14,627 nucleotides of DNA, from the NCBI GenBank assembly GCA_029975965.1, contig JARKOV010000099.1:1-14627 (forward strand). Reading direction: 5' to 3'. This DNA is from Anaerolinea sp. Its GTDB lineage: Bacteria; Chloroflexota; Anaerolineae; Anaerolineales; Anaerolineaceae. Positions 1-5,971 of the stretch are shown one piece after another (within the stretch, counting starts at the first letter, position 1; each line of letters starts with the position of its first letter). Position numbers and translations under genes: made by a program. The notes beneath the pieces were generated by a model. That model was not told the DNA's origin. It saw only the letters and a list, made by a program, of their open reading frames with translations, and made no database searches.

Positions 1-180
1 CACACACAACAAAAACCTTTGTTTTTGAGGTAGGTTCTAGAAGAATGGGATCTGAATGGGTACCGGTTCAGGCAGTGGCTGTTGCCACGGGTCATTTTTC
101 CCTGCGGCGGCGTAGTTAACCGAATTCTTATATTATTTATATAAATTACTGGTATCCTGTTGGCTGGCGCAAAACGTCAC

Positions 181-210
181 TTGCCAAACGACGCCTATCA
201 GGCGTATAAT
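181..210 (+). promoter_or_regulatory. Sigma70-type promoter of the fmdB-like gene with a dyad in its spacer
   Basis: TTGCCA (181-186) and a perfect TATAAT (205-210) are separated by 18 bp, giving a predicted start near G217 and a leader of about 46 nt before the ATG at 263. The spacer holds a perfect dyad, ACGCCT-ATC-AGGCGT (191-205), placed between the two hexamers where a repressor could bind. The hexamers and dyad are seen directly; promoter activity and operator function are inferred. Confidence 0.7.
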
Positions 211-262
211 GGAGCGGCTGTGAAAAGCAGGTTTTGTCGGGTTTGAAAAGTTTGAGGTGGTT

Positions 263-574
263 ATGCCAGTTTATACCTACCGGTGTGAAAGTTGTGGTAT
301 CCGGTTTGAGCAGTCCCAAAAGTTTAGCGATCCTCCATTGAACCGTTGCCCTGAGTGCGGCAAGAAAACGCTGCGCAAGGTCTACCAACCGGTGGGGATT
401 GTCTTCAAAGGTTCCGGCTTTTATGCCACCGACCATAAGTCGCCTTCCGGGGGAAGCAAAGTGGGTGGTCACTCGGAAGAGAAGGGTGAAAGCAAGGCGA
501 CGAGCGAGCCAAAAACAGACAACGCTTCTTCCAACAGCACAAGCAAACCTCCTAGCACGGAAAAGACCGACTGA
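263..574 (+). CDS. FmdB family zinc ribbon protein
   Basis: A 103-residue protein starting MPVYTYRCESCG. Residues 1-40 form the FmdB-type zinc ribbon: two CxxC knuckles, C8/C11 and C29/C32, in the typical setting (MPxYxYxC at the front, CPxCG at the back). The rest is a low-complexity tail rich in Ser, Lys, Thr and Glu, probably disordered. The family is named for a putative regulator of formamidase expression, but its real role in most bacteria is unknown; zinc binding is the only safe statement. The reading frame opens at a GTG at 257, but the ATG at 263 with GAGG (254-257) five bases upstream, and the family's usual N-terminus, favour 263. The gene stands alone, between its own promoter and a strong terminator at 624-650. 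Confidence 0.9.
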   Translation: MPVYTYRCESCGIRFEQSQKFSDPPLNRCPECGKKTLRKVYQPVGIVFKGSGFYATDHKSPSGGSKVGGHSEEKGESKATSEPKTDNASSNSTSKPPSTEKTD

Positions 575-623
575 CCGACTCTCACCGGAAGGGCGGCCCT
601 GGGGCGGGGGCGTCCTCATTTTC

Positions 624-650
624 GCCCGGGTTGTCCCGGGCATTTTATTT
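624..650 (+). terminator. Intrinsic terminator after the fmdB-like gene
   Basis: GCCCGGG (624-630), loop TTGT, CCCGGGC (635-641), then ATTTTATTT. A 7-bp all-GC stem with a T-rich tail, 50 bp past the stop codon, is a standard Rho-independent terminator. Apart from this terminator and the weak promoter near 733, I see no gene in 575-917. Confidence 0.85.
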
Positions 651-732
651 ACTTGCAACGAACGAAGATGTAACTGCAACCCAACTGTAATGCGCATATC
701 TTAATCTTTGCCTTACAATACTATCGAGATCG

Positions 733-761
733 TTTACAAATATTAAATTGGAAGCTTATAT
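733..761 (+). promoter_or_regulatory. Possible promoter of the repeat lipoprotein gene
   Basis: TTTACA (733-738) and TTATAT (756-761) are 17 bp apart in an AT-rich stretch upstream of the lipoprotein gene. The predicted start near 768 would give a leader of about 150 nt to the preferred GTG start. The -10 match is only partial, so this is tentative. Confidence 0.35.
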
Positions 762-917
762 CAGGCTCGCGGTTGATCCTTGAGGGACCAGAGGCGATCT
801 ACACGACACATCCGCAGCGCGCCACCCCTGGTTGGTGAGCCTCTCCAGTGCAATCCAATTATGTCAAACGCCAGCCTGGCCGTTACCGTACATGCTGCGG
901 GGGGATTTAATAGTAAG

Positions 918-2372
918 GTGAACGGACGCCGGAAATTTATCTGTTTGCTCGGTTTTATCCTCTTGTTACTAACCGCCTGTGGGCCGGTGGGTACCTTTGG
1001 TCCAACGGTGCCACAGATCCCGGTCAGTGGTGAGGAAGCGGAGCCGCCGTTCCGGGAGTTCTACCAGGCTCTCGGCAGCCAGGAGGTCCTGGGCCAGCCG
1101 ATCAGCGAGATGGTGGAACGGGATGGCAAGCAGTGCCAGTTCTTCGAAGCCGTTTTAATGTGCTTCAACCCCAACGAGGATGAAAACAACCGCCGTTACC
1201 AGCTTGAGCCCCTGGGTTATGAGTTGAGTTTGGTAGATGACCCCGGGCTGACCCCCCAGGCAGATCCCCGCGACCGCGACCTGGGCGGGGGATTCTGGCT
1301 TTTCCACGAGTTCATCGGCCTGTACGACCGAATTTATGGCAGTCTCTACGCGGGCCGCCCGTTGACCCAGCTTCGGCTGAACCACGCGATGCGCCGCTAT
1401 GAGCAATTTTTTGAGAACGTCGGGTTCTACCGGTCGTTTGACGAACCGGCCGGGCGGGCGCACCTGATTCACTACGGGGCTTTCCTGTGTGGACCCGATT
1501 GCTCGCGCGAGCTGAATGACTTCTGGTTGACCGTGGAGAGCGGAGCGATCTCGCAGCCCTTTGAGCTGGCTTTACAGCGCGCCAAATGGACCGGCCTGGG
1601 GCGTCCGGTGACGCAGGCACGCCTGACGGCGGATGGGATGATCGAACAGGTGTATGACAACGCATTCCTTTATGCTCCGGTCGACGAACCGGCTCACATC
1701 CACATGCGCCCGCTGGTGCTGTGGAACGGGAATATCGCCATCCAACCTTTGGTTGAGCGAAACCCGCACGAGCAACTGGTTTTCTACGAAGTCGAGAATG
1801 GGCTGGGGCATAACGTACCGCTGTTCTTCGACTCGTACATCGCCGCCCTCGGCGGTAGAGAGGTGGCCGGGCGTCCGCTGACCGAGTTGTTCCCCACGGA
1901 AAACGGTTGCTACCGGCAGTGTTTCGAAAGTTACTGCCTGGACTACCGGCCCGACGCGCAAGAGGGCCAGCGCGTCAGCATGGTGGACCTTGGCTGGCAG
2001 TATGCCAAAAACACCGACCCGGGGCAGATCGCCCGGCGCTTTTTCTCGCCGGAGACGTTGGAAATTCAACTGAATGAGGAAAAATCTCAGGTGGGGCGCG
2101 GTGAAGAGCAGCGCATCTTGATGCGGGTGATTTCACGGACCAACGGGCAGCCGGTGCGTCTGGTGCCGGCCAGGGTGACTTTGCTGTTGCCGGATCGTGC
2201 GGGACCAGGCGGGAATTTTCCTCCTACCGACGGAGATGGGCGCGCGGAAGCGGTGCTTCCGCCGCTGGACGGTTTGCCGGCGATGAGCGTGGTGGAATAC
2301 CAGGTCTGCCTCGAACTGCCCGGCAACACCCCGGTGTGCGCGGTCGACAGCTTCGTTTACCGTGGCGAGTAG
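918..2372 (+). CDS. Secreted repeat lipoprotein with C-terminal Ig-like domain, function unknown
   Basis: With the GTG start at 918 the product has about 484 residues and a textbook lipoprotein signal: VNGRRKF, hydrophobic ICLLGFILLLL, lipobox LTAC with Cys at 21. The mature part holds about four units of roughly 90-110 residues, each with an aromatic-rich FxxFYxxLG-like stretch, a G-x-P-(I/L/V)-(S/T) turn (GQPIS, GRPLT, GRPVT, GRPLT) and a later FE or YE/YD segment. The last ~100 residues look like a beta-sandwich (RxVSxxNGQPVR, then LLLPDR, then GDGRAEAVL), resembling bacterial Ig-like or invasion-type modules. Several paired cysteines fit an extracytoplasmic location. The frame is open further upstream (TTG 780, ATG 861), but those starts lack a Shine-Dalgarno sequence and would give an overlong n-region; the GTG also lacks a well-spaced one, so the start is uncertain. 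I do not recognise a function; surface binding or cell-wall association is a guess. Confidence 0.8.
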   Translation: MNGRRKFICLLGFILLLLTACGPVGTFGPTVPQIPVSGEEAEPPFREFYQALGSQEVLGQPISEMVERDGKQCQFFEAVLMCFNPNEDENNRRYQLEPLGYELSLVDDPGLTPQADPRDRDLGGGFWLFHEFIGLYDRIYGSLYAGRPLTQLRLNHAMRRYEQFFENVGFYRSFDEPAGRAHLIHYGAFLCGPDCSRELNDFWLTVESGAISQPFELALQRAKWTGLGRPVTQARLTADGMIEQVYDNAFLYAPVDEPAHIHMRPLVLWNGNIAIQPLVERNPHEQLVFYEVENGLGHNVPLFFDSYIAALGGREVAGRPLTELFPTENGCYRQCFESYCLDYRPDAQEGQRVSMVDLGWQYAKNTDPGQIARRFFSPETLEIQLNEEKSQVGRGEEQRILMRVISRTNGQPVRLVPARVTLLLPDRAGPGGNFPPTDGDGRAEAVLPPLDGLPAMSVVEYQVCLELPGNTPVCAVDSFVYRGE

Positions 2373-2439
2373 AAATCAGTGGGTGCCCACAAGCCAGGTG
2401 GACACCCACGATCCAGAATGGAATGGATTGTGTTTCAAT

Positions 2440-2481
2440 TTTTCTGTAAAATGTGGGCTTTGCCCCACATTTTACAGAAAA
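2440..2481. terminator. 18-bp perfect hairpin between convergent genes, likely bidirectional terminator
   Basis: The arms 2440-2457 and 2464-2481 are perfectly complementary over 18 bp around a 6-nt loop, CTTTGC. The outer arm ends are A/T-rich and the inner part is GTGGG/CCCAC. It lies between the lipoprotein gene (ends 2372) and the cpaE-like gene (ends 2554), which converge. The outer T-run/A-run is inside the stem rather than after it, so this is not a classic intrinsic terminator, but position and symmetry suggest termination or 3'-end protection for both transcripts. The rest of 2373-2553 shows nothing else clear. Confidence 0.65.
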
Positions 2482-2553
2482 CTTAATACACGATCATGGA
2501 ATGAGATATTGGTCATTTTCGGACAGGCAGTGTAACTTCCTTACCCCTCACCA

Positions 2554-3789
2554 TCAGGCGTTTTTAAGATAAAGGCGGAAGCGCTCTTGCGTTTTGAGCG
2601 AGGGGATGCGTTGTTTGATCTTGTCGCTGAGCTCGAGGATCGCCTGGGACACATCCGCGTTCGGATTGCTCATCAGCAGCGGGTTGCCCAGGTTGGCAGC
2701 CCGGAGAGCGGCTTCATGGTCCTCCGGGATGACAAGGTCTACGGGCTGGTTGAGCGTCTCGCTGATCTTCTTGGAGGTGAGGGCGCTGGTCTTGCGGAAT
2801 TTATTGACCACCAGGAACAACCGTTCGCGTTTCATCCCAAAGCTCTCCCAGAGTTCCAGGAAGGAGCGCATCGATTTGATCGCCGCGATCTCCTGGGTGA
2901 CGACCAGCACCACCACGTCGGCGGTGTCCAGCGCGGCCAGGCTGGCTTCATTGATCAAGCTGGCCGTGTTGATCACCATGTAATCGTAGAAATTGCGGAT
3001 GTACTCCAAAACGCGGCTGATCTGCTCGCCGCTCAGTGGTTCCTGGATAACAGGGTTTTTCGGGGGAGCCAGCAAGAAGAGACCCGACGAGCGATGCAGG
3101 ATCATCACCTCTTTGACGACTTTTGGATCCAGCTCGTAGGCGATCGGGAGCAAATCCATCAGCGATAGCTGCCCCACTTCGTTGAATAGGATATCAACGT
3201 CGCCAAATTGAAGGTTGGTATCGATCAAGGAAATCTGGCTTTCGTTGTCGCGAAACGAGAGGGCAAGGTTATTGGCGATGGTCGTGACGCCGCATCCCCC
3301 GCGCGGGCTGTAGACGCTGACCACATGAGCTTTGGTGGTGCCCACCCCCTCCTCGACTTTGCTCGTGTCGGGGGCAAAGTAAGGATGGTACTTGGTGCGC
3401 TCGATGGCTGCCAGCTCTCCGGCGCGCAGGATCGCCTCGCGAAATTCACCGATCGATACATCGTGCGCCAGGAAATCCGATGCGCCGTTACGCAGCGAGC
3501 GCAGAACCGTGTCGTAATGTTTGTCTTGAGAGACGATGATGACCTGCGTGGTCGGGTAATCGCGGCGGATGATCTCGGTAAAACTGATCCCGTCGATATC
3601 CGGGAGGTGCTCCTCCACGAGGGCAATGTCGGGCTTTGCTTCGCTGATCATCTCCAGCGCTTCCTGGGCTGTGTTGATAAAGTCGATCACCTCCACATTC
3701 TCGATCAAGGAGAGCAGCTTGCGAAAGGTCTTGGACGCCTGCACATTGTTTTCGACGACCAGAACACGGGTAATTCTCTGCGGACTCAT
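2554..3789 (-). CDS. CpaE/TadZ-like pilus assembly ATPase with degenerate receiver domain
   Basis: A 411-residue protein from the ATG at 3789, preceded by GGAGGGAGTC; an upstream in-frame start at 3822 lacks such a site. Residues about 6-120 are a receiver fold with key residues changed: the acidic pair is E13/N14, the phospho-acceptor position in ALVEEHLPD is Glu59, and the conserved lysine is His109. It therefore probably cannot be phosphorylated and may be locked on. Residues about 153-390 form a MinD/ParA-like ATPase with a deviant P-loop (SPRGGCGVTT, 161-170) lacking the usual GKT lysine, then SLIDTNLQFGDVDIL, as in CpaE/TadZ. These proteins act at the inner face of the membrane in placing and assembling Flp/Tad pili. 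No cpaF, tadB or tadC follows here, so it is an orphan copy. It diverges from an HD-GYP gene. It could instead serve another polar-localisation task. Confidence 0.85.
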   Translation of the reverse strand: MSPQRITRVLVVENNVQASKTFRKLLSLIENVEVIDFINTAQEALEMISEAKPDIALVEEHLPDIDGISFTEIIRRDYPTTQVIIVSQDKHYDTVLRSLRNGASDFLAHDVSIGEFREAILRAGELAAIERTKYHPYFAPDTSKVEEGVGTTKAHVVSVYSPRGGCGVTTIANNLALSFRDNESQISLIDTNLQFGDVDILFNEVGQLSLMDLLPIAYELDPKVVKEVMILHRSSGLFLLAPPKNPVIQEPLSGEQISRVLEYIRNFYDYMVINTASLINEASLAALDTADVVVLVVTQEIAAIKSMRSFLELWESFGMKRERLFLVVNKFRKTSALTSKKISETLNQPVDLVIPEDHEAALRAANLGNPLLMSNPNADVSQAILELSDKIKQRIPSLKTQERFRLYLKNA

Positions 3790-3836
3790 GACTCCCTCCA
3801 GGTCACAGCGGGTAAGCGCCAAACAAGGTCATTGGC

Positions 3837-3945
3837 AACTGCTCAGCCGTGGAAGAAAAAGCCCTCCAATTTGAGGTGTTTGCGGGCGCTTCGCACCCGC
3901 AAACACCTCAAATCCGGCGCCTTTTCTACCTTGGCCTGAGCAGTT
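3837..3945. repeat. 109-bp inverted-repeat element (TGCTCAG family, copy 1)
   Basis: The ends are perfect 10-bp inverted repeats, AACTGCTCAG (3837-3846) and CTGAGCAGTT (3936-3945). Just inside, both ends continue with a similar block (GAAGAAAAAG on the left, GGTAGAAAAG read inward from the right). In the centre is an 18-bp perfect hairpin, 3869-3886 with 3896-3913, around a 9-nt loop. The whole element can fold into one long imperfect hairpin. Shorter relatives lie at 5804-5864 and 7307-7357. No target-site duplication is evident. It occupies the region between the divergent cpaE-like and HD-GYP genes and is predicted to be the 5' end of the cpaE-like transcript. Confidence 0.65.
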
Positions 3946-3951
3946 ACGATT

Positions 3952-3980
3952 ATTGTATCTGTATCGCCTGAAAAAGGCAA
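3952..3980 (-). promoter_or_regulatory. Sigma70-type promoter of the cpaE-like gene
   Basis: On the minus strand TTGCCT (3980-3975) and TACAAT (3957-3952) are 17 bp apart. The expected start, seven bases past the -10, is A3945, which is exactly the outer base of the inverted-repeat element. The leader would be 156 nt (3945-3790). Matches to consensus are good; activity is inferred. Confidence 0.65.
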
Positions 3981-3990
3981 CACATCTGTG

Positions 3991-4020
3991 ATGAACGTTT
4001 GAAAGAAATCAGGTTATAAT
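3991..4020 (+). promoter_or_regulatory. Promoter of the HD-GYP gene
   Basis: A perfect TATAAT at 4015-4020 with a weak -35 (ATGAAC, 3991-3996, 18-bp spacer) upstream of the HD-GYP gene. The predicted start is A4027, leaving a 68-nt leader. The weak -35 may mean help from an activator. Confidence 0.6.
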
Positions 4021-4028
4021 TTGATCAT

Positions 4029-4068
4029 GGTGGTTTTTTACCCGACTGATTAAGCGGGAATGACCACC
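4029..4068 (+). other. 5'-UTR hairpin of the HD-GYP mRNA
   Basis: GGTGGT (4029-4034) pairs with ACCACC (4063-4068), and inside it CCCG (4041-4044) pairs with CGGG (4055-4058). The structure would start two bases after the predicted transcription start and end 26 bases before the ATG, leaving the Shine-Dalgarno free. It could shield the mRNA 5' end. I do not recognise it as a c-di-GMP riboswitch. Confidence 0.4.
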
Positions 4069-4094
4069 TGTTTATAAATCGTTGAGGGGGGAGT

Positions 4095-5744
4095 ATGACG
4101 GGGCAGCGATTACATTGGACGGAGTTTTCTGGTGTGAGTGACGAGGAACAGGGACCCACGAATAGTATCCAGAATGCGCCGGCGAAAGGGATCAACCGGA
4201 TCGCGGCGACGCTGCGCGAATGGCGCAAGCTGCGTTCGCGCATTTCTGAATTCCCTGAACGGGTTCAAGATAAGCTGGATGAGTTAGAGGTCAGTCTCAA
4301 CGATTACCGGTTGGTGATCGCAAGCCTGGATTTCAAAGCCGCAGACACGGATCGCCGGGTTTGGGAGTTGTTCGAGCACATTCAAGGCGAAAACCGGCGC
4401 CTGGAAAAACAGACCTCCAGCCGGCCGCTCTTTTTCCGCAGCGTGAAAGACCTGAACGCCTTGCTAGACGCCTGGGAGAAGCTACAGGTCGATCAAGAGG
4501 CGTTGAAAGACATGATCGCTCGTGCCCCGGCTGAGCTGCTGGATTACAACAATCGCCAGGTGGAGCGCGAGAACCTGCGCCTGGAAGAGCAGCGCAAAGC
4601 CGACTACCAAACGCGTGTCGCCTCCGCGAAACGTTCGCTGGACCTGGCGATCGGCTACATCGACCAGCTCAACCGGGAAGGGCGGGTCACGTTTGGCTCG
4701 CAAATCTTGCAGATCGAAGATGCCCAGCAGTATTGGAACGAGCGGCTGGATGGCATCATGGAAGAGCAGCGGAAGGGCGATATCGGTCCGGATGAGGTTG
4801 TGTTGAATATTTACAACCTCGAGTCGCTGGTCAGAGAAGCGCCCAGCCTGTCGATGCGCGTGCGCGAGGTGGAAGAGCGCTTCACCCGCATCATCACCAA
4901 ACACGATATGCTGGTCTCATACGGGAAGACGGTGATCTCGCAGAAGGAAATTGCCCGGATGATGATCAAGCTCCACGAGCAAGTGCCCCAACTTTGGGTG
5001 ACCGGGCAGCGCACCGAGCTGGAACACGCGTTGGAAGTGCTCGAATCGTTTGTGTCCACTTATGAAGCGACAATCGAGACCGAACTCACCTACGTGGAGC
5101 GGCGGCGTCCCGGATTGACCCGTGCGCTGGTGTCGGTGTCGGAGGGCGATGAAGCTGCGCTGGTGCATGTCAGTGCGATGGCGCGTTCCTTGATCGCCGC
5201 CATCGACTCGCGCGACCGGTTCATGCGCGGGCATTCGGAGGCAGTCAGCCGCCTGGCGGTCAAGATGGCGAAGAACGCCAATTGGAACAAGACCGACATC
5301 GATTACCTGATGATTGCCGCCCTGCTTCACGACGTGGGCAAGGTCTCCGTGCCGGAGCATATCCTGACCAAGACCGAGCCGCTGACCGAAGACGAATGGC
5401 AGGCAATCCAGATGCATCCCTATTACGGGGCGCAAATCATCAAACCGGTGGATGCGCTGTCGCGCATCGTGCCGTGGATTTACCACCACCAGGAGCGTTG
5501 GGACGGCCGCGGGTATCCCGACCACCTGACCGGGCGCCAGATTCCGATTCCGGCCAGCTATATCTCGGTGGCGGAGGCTTTCTCGGTGATGACGATCGAT
5601 CTACCGAACCGTCCGGCGCGGAGCAAAGAAGAGGCGATTGACGAGCTGCGCAAGGAAGCGGAGACGCAGTTCAGTCCGGATGCGGTCGAGGTGCTGGCGG
5701 ATATCGTCGCGAAGGAAAAGAAGGAAGATCAATCGCAGGGATGA
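4095..5744 (+). CDS. HD-GYP domain phosphodiesterase with long coiled-coil N-terminus
   Basis: A 549-residue protein, ATG at 4095 with GAGGGGGGAG just upstream. Residues about 30-350 are charged, heptad-rich helices with no transmembrane segment and no recognisable sensor, REC or GGDEF domain. Residues about 355-540 are an HD-GYP domain: GHSEAV carrying an early metal-binding His, H412-D413 in HDVGK, H464-H465 in HHQERWDG, and the signature G473-Y474-P475. The family hydrolyses cyclic di-GMP in the cytoplasm, so the protein likely lowers c-di-GMP, with the coiled coil serving for oligomerisation or as a partner platform. Divergent from the cpaE-like gene, which suggests, without proving, a link to pilus or surface behaviour. 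It has its own promoter and terminator. The possibility that it is an HD hydrolase of another substrate remains, but the GYP motif is intact. Confidence 0.88.
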   Translation: MTGQRLHWTEFSGVSDEEQGPTNSIQNAPAKGINRIAATLREWRKLRSRISEFPERVQDKLDELEVSLNDYRLVIASLDFKAADTDRRVWELFEHIQGENRRLEKQTSSRPLFFRSVKDLNALLDAWEKLQVDQEALKDMIARAPAELLDYNNRQVERENLRLEEQRKADYQTRVASAKRSLDLAIGYIDQLNREGRVTFGSQILQIEDAQQYWNERLDGIMEEQRKGDIGPDEVVLNIYNLESLVREAPSLSMRVREVEERFTRIITKHDMLVSYGKTVISQKEIARMMIKLHEQVPQLWVTGQRTELEHALEVLESFVSTYEATIETELTYVERRRPGLTRALVSVSEGDEAALVHVSAMARSLIAAIDSRDRFMRGHSEAVSRLAVKMAKNANWNKTDIDYLMIAALLHDVGKVSVPEHILTKTEPLTEDEWQAIQMHPYYGAQIIKPVDALSRIVPWIYHHQERWDGRGYPDHLTGRQIPIPASYISVAEAFSVMTIDLPNRPARSKEEAIDELRKEAETQFSPDAVEVLADIVAKEKKEDQSQG

Positions 5745-5755
5745 GAACACAAAGA

Positions 5756-5786
5756 AAAAAGCCCGTCGTTTGCGAACGGGCTTTTT
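5756..5786. terminator. Intrinsic terminator of the HD-GYP gene
   Basis: AAAAA-GCCCGT (5756-5766), 9-nt loop, ACGGGC-TTTTT (5776-5786), followed by CTCTTT. It starts 12 bp past the HD-GYP stop codon. The A-run in front of the stem means it could also work for the opposite strand. Confidence 0.88.
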
Positions 5787-5803
5787 CTCTTTAAAATGAA
5801 TCA

Positions 5804-5864
5804 TTGCTCAGGTCAAGAAGAAATCGCTCGGAAATTAAGAAACTTGCTCTTCATGGCTGAGTGG
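5804..5864. repeat. Short inverted-repeat element (TGCTCAG family, copy 2)
   Basis: The left end, TTGCTCAGGTCAAGAAGAAA, resembles the inward-read right end of the 3837-3945 element (CTGCTCAGGCCAAGGTAGAA). The right end read inward, CCACTCAGCCATGAAGAGCA, resembles that element's left end (CTGCTCAGCCGTGGAAGAAA). So this is a related copy in opposite orientation, about 61 bp long and without the inner perfect hairpin. It sits in the convergent gap between the HD-GYP and transglycosylase-like genes. Confidence 0.5.
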
Positions 5865-5893
5865 TGTCTACAACCCATCAAAAAAATTAAGGA

Positions 5894-5938
5894 TTAGGGG
5901 TGTTTTACAGCGGCACAGCCGCTGCAAAACACCCCTAA
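5894..5938. terminator. 21-bp near-perfect hairpin at a convergent gene junction
   Basis: The arms 5894-5914 and 5918-5938 pair at 20 of 21 positions (one A-C mismatch, 5907/5925) around the 3-nt loop ACA. It lies 33 bp past the stop codon of the transglycosylase-like gene on the minus strand and after the HD-GYP terminator. No T-run follows on the minus strand, so it may be a terminator of a less usual kind or a 3'-end stabiliser. Confidence 0.6.
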
Positions 5939-5971
5939 ATGTAGTATTGAGCTATCTTCTAAGTAGACCGG

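Noticed and set aside
75..99. Possible terminator, GTGGC-TGTT-GCCAC followed by a T-run
   Set aside because: The stem is only 5 bp and the T-run starts six bases later; too weak to call.
3..118. Open frame ending at a TAA near 118, possibly the tail of an upstream gene
   Set aside because: The translated stretch is short and resembles no family, and the sequence includes small hairpins (CAAAAAC/GTTTTTG at 10-27; GTGGC/GCCAC at 75-88). It cannot be told apart from non-coding DNA.
146..704. Long open frames on both strands over the fmdB-like gene (146-697 minus, 399-704 plus)
   Set aside because: They overlap a well-supported zinc ribbon gene, run through its terminator and have Arg/Pro-rich shadow-frame composition.
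3208..3939. 243-residue open frame on the plus strand, antisense to the cpaE-like gene
   Set aside because: No family features, and it reads through the inverted-repeat element; a shadow of the real minus-strand gene.
4021..4094. c-di-GMP riboswitch upstream of the HD-GYP gene
   Set aside because: Only a simple two-part hairpin is present; the conserved GEMM core and tetraloop-receptor elements are absent.
5742..5813. UGA read-through of the HD-GYP gene as selenocysteine
   Set aside because: The HD-GYP domain is complete before the stop, and the downstream frame crosses an intrinsic terminator with no redox motif.
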